Assembly: GCA_029339505.1 (NCBI GenBank)
Contig: JAQISU010000250.1
Span: forward strand, 62,001-126,000
Direction of reading: 5' to 3'
DNA: 64,000 nucleotides
Origin: Unio delphinus
Lineage: Eukaryota > Mollusca > Bivalvia > Unionida > Unionidae
A model generated the notes under the pieces. That model was not told where the DNA came from. It searched no databases and saw nothing but the letters and a program-made list of their open reading frames with translations. Made by a program: the position numbers and the translations under genes. This document shows, one piece after another, positions 50,098 to 62,315 of the stretch (its first letter is position 1; every line of letters begins with the position of its first letter).

Positions 50098-51115
50098 CAT
50101 TTCCAACACTAAACCGTTTTGCTTCGGCTGCCTCCCCGTGTGTGGATAGTAAATTCTATGTTTTGTTTTGGTTTCTTGACCGTGTGTGTGGATGGTAGAT
50201 TGTGTGATTTTGGATAGTAGATTATATTGTTTTTTTGGCTGCTTCCCCGTGTGGGGATAGTAAATTGTATGTTTTATTTTTGCTGCTTACCGGTGTATGG
50301 ATGGTAGATGGTGTGATATTGGATAGTAGATTATGTGGTTTGTTTTGGCTGATTCCCGTGTGGGGATAGTAAATTGTATGTTTTATTTTGGTTGCTTCCC
50401 CGTTTGTGGATGGTAGATTGTATGATATTGGATAGCAGATTATGTGGTTTGTTTTGGCTGCATCCCGTGTGTGGATAGTAAATTGTATGTTTTATATTGG
50501 CTGCTTCCCGTGTGTGGATAGTAAATTATATGTATTAATTTGGCTGCTTCCCGTGTGTAGATAGTAATTTGTGTGATTTTTGATAGTAGATTAAGTGGCT
50601 TGTTTTGGCTTCTTACTGGTGTGTGGATAGTAAATTGTATGTTTTATTTTGGCTGCTTCCCGTGTGTGGGTGATAGATTGTGTGATATTGGATAGTAGAT
50701 TATGTGGTTTGTTTTGGCTCCTTCCCGTGTGTGGATAGTAAATTGTATGTTTTATTTTGTCTGCTTCCCGTGTGTGGATAGTAAATTGTATGTTTTATTT
50801 TGGCTGCTTCCCCGTTTGTGGATGGAAGATTGTATGATATTGGATAGTAAATTATGTGGTTTGTTTTGGCTGCTTCCCGTGTGTGAATGGTAGATTGTGT
50901 GATTTTGGATAGTAGATTAAGTGGTTTGTTTTGGATGCTTACCGGTGTGTGGATGGAAGATTGTATGATATTGGATGGTAGATTATGTGGTTTGTTTTGG
51001 CTGCTTCCCCGTGTGTGTGTGGATGGTAGATGGTGTGATATTGAATAGCAAATTATGTGGTTTGTTTTAGTGCTTACCCGTGTGTGGATAGTAAATTGCA
51101 TGTTTGTTTTGATAT
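50098..51115. repeat. 1-kb minisatellite, units of about 43-70 bp
   Basis: Two interleaved unit types share TTTGGCTGCTTCCCGTGTGT: one ends GGATAGTAAATTGTATGTTT, the other GGATGGTAGATTGTGTGATA. About 18-20 units. It begins about 100 bp after the Polinton poly(A) signal, so it may have replaced the rest of that element. Confidence 0.88.
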
Positions 51116-52434
51116 GTGTATTTTCCCTCAATTGAGGTTTCTCTTTGCGTATACCTTTTTTCAGGCTGTTAATACATGGCAGATTACATCCGCATACAAT
51201 ATCAAAGTGAAAAGCCTATATATAAATGTCATTGCCTTTCTTTAATTCGGTTTTATTGCTTAGCCATCGTTAATCTTTAATTATTTTTTTAAACGCATTT
51301 CTTTTTTAATAGACGATTTCGGGCTTTCTATTGTTGTAACGGTATTTATGTTGTTTAGTTTGTTGCTGAAATTATCTATACTATAGTCTATAGCAAAGCG
51401 CTTAAGTTTCTTCAGTATTTTAATTTCAAGCTCACAAAAGGATACCAAGTTTGTCTTGAAAGAGGATTGAAACTCTAAGTTACGCGGACGTAAAGAAAAA
51501 CATCTCTTTGTTACTACAGTTAGGTGTTGTTGTGTTCATTCTAATCATGATTGCCGTATATCTTTGTATTTTGCAGGTCATATTGTTTTTTATGTAAATA
51601 TTCACATCAATAGACAGACAACTTGAGTTTTTATCCTTGAGGTTCACTGAACTTGCTTCGTTAATTCGTACAAATCCCAGATTCACAAGTTTGAAAAGAA
51701 AAGAAGAAAAAAAAAACATGCCACTAATACTGCACCACTCCTGACTATACCGATGTGAGTGTGTACTTCAAAATGTTTAAGTGAGATACAAATAAATTGT
51801 CAGTTTCAAATGCGAACCAGTGCTCTGACCGTTCAGTAGCTGATGTGGTAAAAAGAAATGATACGAGTACTGTGACCATTCAGTAGTTGATGTGGTGAGA
51901 AGAAATGTCACAATACACAACGGAGGGATTTAAGTTCACATTCTAGTCTGCTCTGCAATGGGAACAACTTGAGAGCGTATTTATAATTTTGCCATACTAC
52001 CTTCGTACAAAACATTACATCACTCATCATAAACAATTTCATTGGCTAGACTAATTTTCTTACCGCGTTCACTTCGAATTGACTTCAGTAGCTCTTCACC
52101 TAGTTTCGAGATAGGTCGTGTTTCACCGCTAGATTATTTATATAAAAAAAGAAGTAAAACTAAAGCAAGAACAATCGTACCCTGGGCGATCCCACGGAAA
52201 TTATGTCAATTTTAGAGTCAAATACATCACAGCGTATTTGGATTAACTATTTTGTGAGAACATTTTAGTAGTATTTGTCATCGGTTCACTCTGGTGGTAT
52301 TTTAAAATCGTGGACCTTTCCTATGGAATTGATTTTCTAAGTGGGGTGTGTGTTTCTTTGAATTTTTCTAAGGGAAAATATACCACAAAAACAAGCCTAT
52401 GAGTCCTGATTCTTTTTAAAAGTAGGTATAACAT

Positions 52435-52436
<2 letters not shown>
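51116..52436. other. Non-coding interval
   Basis: AT-rich sequence with no convincing exon, element end or RNA gene. Confidence 0.5.

Positions 52437-52502
<66 letters not shown>
52437..52502. repeat. (TC)n microsatellite
   Basis: About 32 uninterrupted TC units. Confidence 0.95.
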
Positions 52503-52504
<2 letters not shown>

Positions 52505-52544
52505 GACCAAAGCAAATCAACTTATGATGTTCACGAGATTTTCT

Positions 52545-52890
52545 TATATTCCTAAAACAAATTAATACATGACATTTTCAGATATTTTCTAACCAAACTG
52601 CATCTGTGACATTTTCATCCATTTCCGAACGAAACTTGATATGTAAAACTGTTGTTTCCAAAAACAAACTATATATACATTTTCAGATATTTCTGAACCA
52701 AATGGTATAGATATATTCATATTTTACCTATCTCAACTGCTTATAATACATTTTTCAAATAGTTTGTAACCAAACTGTGTATTTGACACTTTTAGATAAT
52801 TGTAATCAATGTTTTGGATAAATTTTTTTTGGTTTAACAAACTGTATATATGACATTTTTGGATATTTTTTAATCAAACTTTTCCAACTG
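52545..52890. repeat. Degenerate tandem repeat, about 60 bp
   Basis: GACATTTTCAGATATTT-like and AACCAAACTGTAT-like blocks recur about six times with heavy divergence. From 52891 to 53400 nothing further is seen. Confidence 0.6.
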
Positions 52891-53400
52891 GATTTTAGAT
52901 ACTGGAGTAGTCACGTGGTTTCTTTAACCACAAGAACACCAACTAGTTCCCTCTCTAAAACATGATTGAGAGTAGGAAATTCGGATTATCGGTAAGTCTA
53001 ATCCCTAACTAGCATCTAAGTACCTTTATAAAAGACACAGTAAATAATATTGTTAATTAAGGCTGATTAAAACGTAATTGTTTGCTGTTAAGTATGTTTT
53101 TTTACTAATGCAAATTTATTTAAACATCAAGCACCTCGATCCCTACGACTTAAACGTTCCGTTACCAGGGTAATGTCAAATGGTCCGTGTTTGTTGGTTG
53201 TTTTTGAAACTGTTATATGCATTACCGATGTGTTACGGCATAACGAATATAACATTGTCAGACTAGAAGCATATTGATGATTCCATAGTTGTCTAATGCC
53301 CTGAAAAAAATGTAACATTCTCAGTTATTTCCTAAAATGATTGTAACTGTGGTAGAAAAAACAACACAAATATATTAGTGAATTCAGACAAGGGCATAAT

Positions 53401-53845
53401 GGATTATATTCTTTTATTAATTGGAAGACTGTTAGCACATCATCGCACTTCAGGTCACTCGTACATTAATACATACGAGCCATGTTGAACCTTTCAGCGC
53501 TGGATTTTATTTTTAAAACCACTGGAATTTAATTAGAACTCTATTCATTAGGACTATTTATAGAATATTTTATTTATTTATTTGGGATTTAATAATTACT
53601 ACAGTAAGTTCTTTATCATGGATTATATTAATTTGTATTAACTGGAAGACTGTTAGCACGTCACCACGCTTCAGGTCACTCGTACAATAGTACATTCCAG
53701 TCATATTCACACTTTCAGCGCTGGATTTTATTTGTTAAAACCACTGGACTATATAATTAGAACTCTATTCCTTAGGACTATTTATAGAATTTTTTTATAG
53801 AATTTTTTTGTTTAGTATTTGGGATTTAATTCTTACTACAGTAAG
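53401..53845. repeat. Tandem duplication, about 219 bp, 2 copies
   Basis: Copies start GGATTATATT at 53401 and 53620. They share GGAAGACTGTTAGCAC, TTTCAGCGCTGGATTTTATT and TTACTACAGTAAGTT. Confidence 0.9.
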
Positions 53846-54379
53846 TTATTTATAAGTTTTTCTTTGTATTCTGGGGAAATAAAGTATTTGATGAATTGTA
53901 CAAAATTTTAATTTCATTTTGTCTGACTTTCGAATTCTTTTTTTTTGTTTTGTTGAACCTAGTCGCTAATCCTTATGCTTTTTGTGAATTTACTCTGAAA
54001 TTTTAATTTATTCTATATTTCTAACAAATTTCTTCATCTCGATCGCGCTCTTTCTCTCTTTTCGAAAAAAGAATTTACTTGTAAATGTTGTCAGTTTCGA
54101 ATCACCCACATAAATCGATGCATGAGTATTAAAGATTAATTAAAGAACAAAGTGCTGTCTTTTTTTCAATATGCAGGTTAACCACTTTCCAAAATCGTAG
54201 GGTATATTCTATTATTTCTGTCATAACATAGCGATAGATTTCGAAGAGGGCTAATTATACTTGAAACTGGTTACACGCAAGGTAAAACCGAGTTTGAATA
54301 AAAGTCTGTTAACATATAGAATAGAATTCAATATGAACAGATTAACAAGATGCTACTTACGAGCATCACATGTGTCATT

Positions 54380-54381
<2 letters not shown>
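53846..54381. other. Non-coding interval
   Basis: AT-rich, nothing recognisable. Confidence 0.5.
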
Positions 54382-54454
<73 letters not shown>

Positions 54455-54455
54455 T
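54382..54455. repeat. (AAT)n(ATT)n palindromic microsatellite
   Basis: About 13 AAT units switch at about 54419 into about 12 ATT units, giving a near-perfect 35-bp-arm palindrome. Confidence 0.95.
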
Positions 54456-55559
54456 GTTAAAAAAATATTTTTTGAAAGATTTGTTAAAGATGTATATGGT
54501 ACATATGACAAATTTGGATCAAAGTAATCTTCCACTCTTTTATTTATTGCAGTGTACAAATAGTTGAAATCCTATTGAATACACATTTCATTTTGTGCAT
54601 TTACATAGAAATGATAACACTGACATCATAGCGTATTGCATCACTCTTTTTTAAAAAAAGAATCAGTTTAGGTTTCCCATTTTCAAATCACTTACATCAC
54701 ATCGATGCCTAAATAAGTAAATAAAAGTAAAACATAAAGTATTAACCCAAATATTGTTGTTACATAGCATTTGTCTTTTTCCATAAAATCACGAAAAATT
54801 GGTTGTGATTCTCTATGACGTTGATATTGGGAAATATTTATCTTTTACACTGAATACATAGAAACTTTCCCTCTTTTTTTTTTTACACAGCGTCATGGAT
54901 ATCGCGATGCTCTCATTTATAATTCCAATGCCAATTTGAGTAATCGCCATATAATATGACTGGTACCACACCAATGAGTATCATCTATCGAATTTATTGT
55001 ATATTCCAATGGGATTATTTCTTAATTGTATATTATCAACTCCCTTTTATCCAGGCCATACCTTTCCCTTACCCGTCTCTTTCTCAGCATCCCGTATTAT
55101 GTTTTCATCTGTTAGCATGTATGTTGTCACAAATTGTTTAATTTCTTTATTTCTATATTTTTCCATTATTTTCTTTTATTGTATTACAGTTTCAAGACTC
55201 TCACTTTCGGTGAGTCCTGCTCCTGAATTTTCATTTTTCAAATATTTTGTTTGGTATGTAGTTATGTATGAGCCAAAGTGGCTACGATGACATTGTTATT
55301 AATTACATCAACTCATGCGGGTTCTATTTAGATAGCAAGCTTAGGTTGCTTTTGCTCTGGGATGGGATTGAATTTTTTCCATCATATGGACATGATGGAA
55401 CATATACAGATCAAAAGAGTCTCTGGTGTAATTTTACTAGCAACCTAAGATGGCTTTCCGGAGACAAGATGATTTTTTTAGTTTGTTTCTTTGTAGGCAT
55501 GATAAGGAAAATTTGTTGGCTAAGTTTCATTAGCTCTTGATTTGCCCTATGTTTAAGAA
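54456..55559. other. Non-coding interval
   Basis: AT-rich. An open stretch at 55268-55540 (+) has no recognisable domain and no splice context, so it is not called as a gene. Confidence 0.45.
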
Positions 55560-56890
55560 TTATTTTTTTTTGTGTGTGCTCTATTTCCTGGTCATTTACT
55601 GCTAATTCTCCCCTGTGGTATTTAATATGAATCAGTCGTATGTGTCCTTATGTTAGTCTCTTCTGTGTTAAACGTTTCTCATTAGTTTGTAGGTTGATGC
55701 GGGCACGCTTTTCGGTCTTGTTTGGTAATATAATCACCGCCTGATTTCCTAATCAGTAATCCAAATCTGTTATTTTCTATTTTAGCATTATAAATAAAGT
55801 CTATCACTTCTCTGTACAAAATTTTGTTATTTTATGGGCATAGCGAAGATTTGTTGGGCTCAAAATTGCCTAATTGCCTAATTTGCTGATACTTTTATTT
55901 TTTATTTTTGTCTTTGATTATTTAAGGATCTGTAGTATAAAATTATATTTTTTGCTATATGGTCCCTTGCACATAGGACAAGGAGGGATGTTTGAGATTC
56001 CTTTAAATTTCAGGCTTACTGGATAGAAGAAAGCCAAACCAGAAAAGGTATATGCCCTGCCAGTGATATTCTGGATTTTCCTGACGTTTATTCAGTCTGG
56101 AAATATAATTTACTATTTATTTAAGTCCATGAGATTGAGTCCTCCATTTTTCCTATCTTTTTATCATGTGTATTTTGATAATTTGTGGATCCCATTTTGT
56201 ATAAATTTTATTATTAACGATTCAAATTTATTTTGATATATAAATTCAAATCCGATACGTCAAATTCGTACCAAATCTAGTTGTATACATACGATTTCGC
56301 AATTTGTATTTTTCTAAATAAATTTATTTGACTATCAGTCCATATTATATCATGTTTCTCTAATTTGTTCCAAATTTGTAGAAAATTAGGCATTTTACTG
56401 ACTTTCCCTAGATTTATTCCTAGTTCTTTAACTTGATTTCTTATGAGTTCTTTAGGGAGCCATTGATAATTCTCCTTCCATTTGCCTATACGTAGTAGGT
56501 TTTACACTCCTCCCTCATGTTAGTTACTCTTACTCCTCGAATTCTTTTATGATTTTGGACTGCATCATATAGTGCCTCTATCCCTGTTTCGTACAGTAAC
56601 ATAGATAGTAGAAAACCTTGTCTTACAGAACCGTTTATTGAGAACGGATTGGTTTTTGCATCAAATGGTCTGTACCAATGATTTATATTTTCTTATAAAG
56701 TGTTTTGATCCAGTTTTGGAATACATTTCCAAATCCAAATTTATGCAATATCTGCAAAATATAACTCAGTTCTACCATATCAAACACCTTTTCCTGATCA
56801 GTGAGGATTAAAGCGCCATCAATATTAAATGTTTCCATGTAATCTATTATTGTCTTTATTCTTGGTCTGTTTAAGTTCTACATGGGGTAT
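55560..56890 (-). mobile_element. LINE reverse transcriptase remnant 1 (minus strand)
   Basis: Read from 56890 downward it gives IDGALILTDQEKVFDMVELS (RT palm with D-x-x-K-x-F-D), then INHWYRPFDAK and a VRQGCLLSMLLYE segment (the RQGCPLSPLLF-type motif). Further down come the thumb region (PNFLQIWNKLEKHDIIW) and C-terminal pieces with many stops. L1/Tx1-like by its DQEKAFD-type motif. The YADD box appears to be missing. Confidence 0.7.
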
Positions 56891-57005
56891 TTTTTTCAAA
56901 ACTTTTTCACGTGCCTGTCCACTTCGCGTGACTTAGCCCCACGATGTCATAGTCTTTACTTTCCCCATGTATATTTTGTCTTGAAGTTTTCTAAGTTAGG
57001 TAAGA

Positions 57006-57008
<3 letters not shown>

Positions 57009-57076
<68 letters not shown>
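57009..57076. repeat. (TA)n microsatellite
   Basis: About 33 TA units between the two LINE remnants. Confidence 0.95.
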
Positions 57077-57078
<2 letters not shown>

Positions 57079-57119
57079 ATGAAGAAGAAAAAGAAAGAAA
57101 AAAGCAAAGATAGAAAAAA

Positions 57120-58310
57120 ATAATCACTCTTTTTTCCCCTTATACTTCTGTTTACCTCTTTATCACAATTATTTGACTACAGGACATCATGGTGTATACT
57201 ATGTACTCTGTAATTTTGTATAAAGTTTGTTTTTTTTTGCAGTCTTCATATATTTTACTTTTTATATCTCCTCCCTTTGCTTATTTCTTCTATCACTTTC
57301 AATTTAAATGTCTCCTGCTCTCGCACTGTATCATTGTGTGTAGTTTACTAAAAGGGGCATTTTTTTAACACAGTGAACATTTTGGAGATACTCTGACCAT
57401 GTCCCGTATCACTGCTACCTCTCCTAAAACCATGCATTGTGCATGTATTTGAAGCAGAGGCTTTGTATTTCCAGTTAATCTCTATGTTCTCCTGTTCTAC
57501 TTTACATTTAGTGTTGTTTTTTTCTCCCTCTCTTAATGTATCTATATGTTAGTTTTTCCTCCTGGTCCCATAAACTTTTTATATCCCTTTATTAGGTTAG
57601 TATTTTTTATATGTCAAAATTTTCTTGGTATTTCATGTTTTCTTTTATAAACAAGTTTATTATTTTTATAACCCCCCAACCCCTCCCCCCTTTGTGAACC
57701 CAAACCAGTAGATGTATATTCCCTCCCAAATTTGATGTTGGTATTGCTTTAATCTTTTTTAAATCTATTTATAATATCTGCAGTCTTTATCAAAAATGGA
57801 GTTGGAGAGTGCTTGTCTATTGTACTCTATATAAAGTTTCCCTCTTGACGTAGCGGTTCTTAAAATCACATGTAATTAATAATCTCCTTATCTAGTTTTT
57901 CTAAATTTTTATTTTTTATGTCAATAGACTTGGTAATAAAGTTTATATTCGCGTACATGTACGTTTTGGCCACTTGGGCCCGTTCCATTAGACATAATGG
58001 CATAAGTGCCCAGGTGTTCACATTCGTTTCTAATTTCTGTTTCATATTTTTATAGTTTTCTTGTTCGTCTCTTTTCCCAAAATAAATGCACAATGCATTC
58101 ACTCTTTCTTTAATTAGGTGTGGTGGTAATCCTGAGTGATTTCCTCTCCAGCTCCCTATTTTCAGTATTTCAGTTTTTTCATGATTTATTTATTACCCAG
58201 AGGTCTTACCAAATTTTTCAAATTTTTTCACTAGGTGTTTAAAGGAATTTGGTCTTTAATAAAGTTCGTATAATCGTCTGCATGCTGTAGCATTTTTATT
58301 TCGTACTTAG
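57120..58310 (-). mobile_element. LINE reverse transcriptase remnant 2, C-terminal part (minus strand)
   Basis: From 58310 down: a HADDYTNF segment in place of the YADD box, then TEILKIGSWRGNHSGLPPHL, then an ALCIYFGKRDEQENYKNMKQ region ending LEKLDKEIINYM near 57866. Decayed downstream sequence follows to about 57120. It belongs to the same broad LINE type as remnant 1 but holds different parts. Confidence 0.7.
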
Positions 58311-58326
58311 AATTTAAACTGCTGTA

Positions 58327-58433
58327 TACAGTAAAACCTGTCTTGAAAGACCACTGCTATGTGAGACAACCTGTCTTGAGAGACCAAACCTTTTGGGTAA
58401 AAGAGGTGGTCTTTCAAGACAGGTTCTACTGTA
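58327..58433. mobile_element. 107-bp palindromic MITE-like element
   Basis: Inverted ends of about 28 bp. The left is TACAGTAAAACCTGTCTTGA then AAGACCAC. The right is the complement of TACAGTAGAACCTGTCTTGA. A third internal copy, CAACCTGTCTTGAGAGACCA, lies between. Degenerate relatives lie at 18918 and near 41503. Confidence 0.75.
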
Positions 58434-59439
58434 ATATATGTACATGTTCCATTGTTATCCCCTAACACATAATCAGTGTTTACTGCTTCCAACTTCTTTA
58501 TTTTTCTGATGTTCATGTACAATATTTGATACTGCTTCCGTATGCAAGCAAATCATAGAGGTGTCATTTTAAAGCGTTGATAGTTTTCAGCATTGTAAGA
58601 CATGATATTCTTTTTTAGTATCATTAAAAATGTATATGTTTAATATTTCGTGACCAAATTGAGCAAATATAAAGGACAACTCTTGTATACACATTTAAGA
58701 GACATGTAACACCAAAAATTTCCGGAATTATAAAGACGGAGAACTACATTACCCCTGTTGCTTAAAAACAGACTTGCCTATGCTAATATGGCGGCTATGT
58801 TACTTACAAAAGTCCCGTTTGATTTGAAACGCCAACAAAATGACAGTGCATGGCACTCTAAGGTGACAGGTTAGACATTATGAATAAAATGACTAAGTTT
58901 TGTTAATGTTTTGCTTTGCTTCATGCTGATGCCTTTTCGTTTTAAAATCGATGTGTGTGTGTTGTGAGGTTTGCAAATAAATGGGAACATGTACGAATCT
59001 TTTAGTCCTTAAAGAACCATGTATTGAAATTTGATAAATAGTACTGTCAAAGACTTAAAATGATAATCCACATTCGATACGTTTACCGCCGTACATTATA
59101 AGAGAAATTGTGTTTTCTTTGGTTTGTTTGCATGATTCTTTCATGTAGTGTATTTTTTCAAAATTAATTAAATTATTTCATAACGCAAAGCTTTCACACG
59201 GTAGAAAGTATATAAAAATATAGGATATTATTTAGAAACATATATCATATGCGTCTGAAAATAACCATTGCTGTTATTTTCGTTTTAATTAAATAATAGT
59301 TTTATTAGCAAATGCTGTAAAACATTATTTAAAAAAATGTCTGACAGTTTATATTCATATGGTATTTGCATCACTTAATAAAACGTCACACGTGATTGGG
59401 CCATCTCATTGTGCTTTGACCTCGTGCATTTTATTGACG
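58434..59439. other. Non-coding interval
   Basis: AT-rich. No element ends or exons seen. Confidence 0.5.
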
Positions 59440-60030
59440 TCATCCGCTTTCGTTCATCAGAATTACAAGCGCAGTTTGAAAATTATTATTTTCTTTTCCT
59501 GTTTGAAACTTTATTCGTTGGATATTTTTTTGGCGGCATTCCCTGCTTGCAGTCCTACGTCCATGTCCAGTGCAGCCGCATTTGGGGCATTTTCTGTCCA
59601 TCTCACAGGACTTATACCAACTCTTTAATTTAAAACCAGTGAGGTAGAAGAACATGAAAATCTTTTTAGCTTCTTCCCTAGTCATGGTTAAAATGCTTGC
59701 TGCAGTTGATATTGGGGCGCAACCCCATATTGTCGCCAGTTTATGATACTTCACTGTGGCTCCCATTTTTAATTCTACCCTTTGTATAAGTTCTTCCGTA
59801 CTTTTATTGTATGGTAGGCCATTAACATGGACATCTATCATTTTCGACCCTACTTCTCTCTGGAAAGGTGGTGCGTCCTCTACCGTTGCTAGTTGCCCTT
59901 TCACCTATATGTAAGTTATGTCCAACAATTTGACATTTTTGTCTTTGGGATACAGCATGTACCTATTCAACCCCATATTCTGTAAGGCTTCAATCTTCCC
60001 TTTATTATAGTTCATTGTGTGTAGGGTCTT
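59440..60030 (-). pseudogene. LINE ORF1-like protein with zinc knuckle (minus strand, broken)
   Basis: From about 60030 down, a frame (KALQNM-like, YMLYPKDKNVKLLDITYI) is interrupted by a stop near 59905. It then runs open for 154 codons: MIDVHVNGLPYNKSTEEL (RRM-like strand), TMTREEAKKIFMF and a CPKC-x4-H-x8-C zinc knuckle at about 59550-59600. This matches the RNA-binding ORF1 of L1/Tx1-like LINEs. It may belong with the RT remnants downstream on the same strand. Confidence 0.65.
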
Positions 60031-60583
60031 TAGTGCAGCAGAAGCATATATTTTATAAGTTTATATATTCGTGTTTTAAATAGGCAGAAGTGTGTATTTT
60101 ATTATTTTATCTAATTACCGTTTTTAAAAGATGAGTGAAATAAAATCATCAGTTGCAATTAGTGTTCTCATTTTTCACATATATAGCCATTTAGCCAACC
60201 TTGAACCAGGATTACCTATTGAGTTTTGTTCACTCTGAGCAATGAAGCTACCCTGAGTGCTGTCCATGCTGGGTTACTCTTTTGCATGACAAGTGGTAAG
60301 TAACTTTCTGATTGGTTAGTTTGCTACTTGTCTGTATAAACAGCATAACATGGGCAGCAGATTAGTGGTGGTCATTCCATATGAGTTGCTGAAGGGTGCT
60401 GGACGTGGAATTCAATTAAATGTGCTTCTGATTCTGTTGGACTTCAAGAAGATGTGACAACCTTTGTCCCATATGATAAGGTAAATAGATTTATAATAAA
60501 TTTATAATATGGTCAACATAAATGGTTATTTTATATGTAGTCCGCATATTTATCTGAAATGTATATTGCATTTTAGTGCCTTT
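60031..60583. other. Interval with a possible exon
   Basis: Around 60400-60480 a frame (TWNSIKCASDSVGLQEDVTT then FVPYDK) ends at AAG|GTAAAT, a good donor, but I cannot define an acceptor or partner exon. Otherwise AT-rich. Confidence 0.3.
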
Positions 60584-61205
60584 AACACATTAACCCCTGG
60601 AGGTTTTTCTGTTTTCGCATGTAATGCGAGTAGGAAACACATTTTGGGGACTATTTCTGAATACATCGTAATACATCGATTTCCAAACAATAATCCGTTA
60701 GACAAATGGTTACTAATGCTACAGAACATGTTTTTCATTGGTTAGTTTGCTGGCGCATGAGCAGAAGGGCAAAAATCGGACTTCTTTTTTTTTTTTTTTG
60801 TTTGGGCTTAACGGACCCATAATTTACGTATGTAGAAGACTCTTTATTCAAAATGTCCACCTTATCCTACTTTTTGCACAGGTTCACCTGTCTGTATGCG
60901 TCTCAGACCGGTCTGCCGTAGATCTGAGGTCATAAAGTCTAAAATGTGGACACAAATTCGGAATCCGACCATGGGCGATTTTTGGGTGAAAAATAAAACG
61001 GGTCCAAAAACTTCGGTTTTTCCCTCTGTATTTTGTAATGCAATTAAAATGTCCAGATTACATGCTATCATTGTAGAGCTACATCTGTCTACTTTTCAAT
61101 GATACCACCCACTTTAGTGTATCATGTATGACCTTGACGCTACAGACCATGGAAGTAGGCTACTACCTCATACCCCGTAAAGTCGTCGCTAGGGGTTAAT
61201 GTGTT
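60584..61205. mobile_element. MITE with TTAA-containing 15-bp inverted ends (piggyBac-like candidate)
   Basis: Perfect inverted repeat AACACATTAACCCCT at 60584-60598 and 61191-61205. TTAA lies at 60590-60593 and 61196-61199, so CCCCT..AGGGG flanked by TTAA would suit a piggyBac-type element. The interior is non-coding. Confidence 0.6.
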
Positions 61206-61452
61206 ATTAGGTTATTGTTACGAAATGCCCGATATGGCATAGTGGATACACCATACTCCTCTAATCTATATTTTAAGCTTATCAGTCCTGTTAATTTGGT
61301 TATATAATTTGTTTGTCGTTATTCTGTATTTAATGAATTATTATTTTTAAACTCGTTGTTATGACACTGTTACGCAATACCCGATATGGCGTAGAGGGTA
61401 CACCATACTCCTCTAAGTGAGTTGTCCTATACAGCGAGTCGCACGTGCCGCG

Positions 61453-61459
61453 TATATAA
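61453..61459 (+). promoter_or_regulatory. Candidate TATA box of the LTR
   Basis: TATATAA stands in a locally GC-richer context (GCACGTGCCGCG just upstream). Position within the LTR suits a U3/R border near 61485. Confidence 0.35.
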
Positions 61460-61852
61460 TGAAGGTTTCACGCGAATTACTTTTTACAAGTTCGTGAGAC
61501 TACTATATAGGTACAGTGCAGGGTCATTTTAAGACACAGTGGACATTAGAGCAGACCTCTAAACGTTACATTTGTCGGATATCAGAGCCAAAAAGTTGGG
61601 TGAGTTAAATACATTCTTTTTGGTTTAATGTTTCAATTGAATGTTCAGTTTCGGAATAGCACGTTCGTTTTTATGTATTGTGTAAATTCATTTTTTTATT
61701 ATTTGGAAAATTGTCCATTTTTATATTCAGCTCGCCGCTCGTGTGAATAGATGAGTATTCAAGACCAATGTTAACCGGTGGAATGGAGACGGACAATGAA
61801 CTACTGTCGCACCGGAGGGAAGTGAAATGTTAACACTCGTAGTTTTGTTTTG

Positions 61853-62091
61853 TTGACTACTTTATGTAAAACACGAATAGCGTGTTTGTAGTCAATAGAA
61901 CCCTACATTTGCTTTATTGACTATTTATGTAAAACACGAATAGCGTGTTAAGTCAATTGAATAGTATTGTTTGGTTTTTATTGATTATATTTGGTGTGTG
62001 TGACACGAATGGTATGATTATAGTCAATTAAACCTCATGATTTGATTTACTGACTATGTTGTGTGGGGTACGAATATCGTATCAATAGTCA
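61853..62091 (+). repeat. Four tandem nested hairpins, about 65-bp spacing
   Basis: Units at 61853-61895, 61917-61956, 61981-62027 and 62051-62091. Each has an outer stem TTGACTA../..TAGTCAA. Units 1, 2 and 4 have an inner 6-7-bp stem around an AATAG or AATAT loop. Stem bases change in pairs between units 1 and 4. Confidence 0.8.
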
Positions 62092-62119
62092 ATATCATGC
62101 TACGTTTTGGATATTGGTA

Positions 62120-62222
62120 GTGTATGTTTATATATATATATATGGTACAGTAGTGTACGACTACAGATATATAATGCAGTAGTGTATGACTGTGGATATA
62201 TAGTACAGTAGTGTACGACTAC

Positions 62223-62267
<45 letters not shown>

Positions 62268-62315
62268 AGCAGTGTATGACTACATATATAGTACAGTAGT
62301 GTATGACTACTGTGT
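62120..62315. repeat. Tandem repeat with (TA)n core
   Basis: Units of GTACAGTAGTGTATGACTAC plus a variable TATA tract, about 6 copies, the largest tract at 62229-62262. Confidence 0.85.

Noticed and set aside
50700..51131. 143-codon minus-strand frame with repeated THTR-like residues
   Set aside because: It follows the minisatellite at 50098-51115 exactly and has no start context or domain.
55268..55540. 90-codon plus-strand frame
   Set aside because: No domain, splice signal or homology pattern; chance openness next to LINE debris is likelier.
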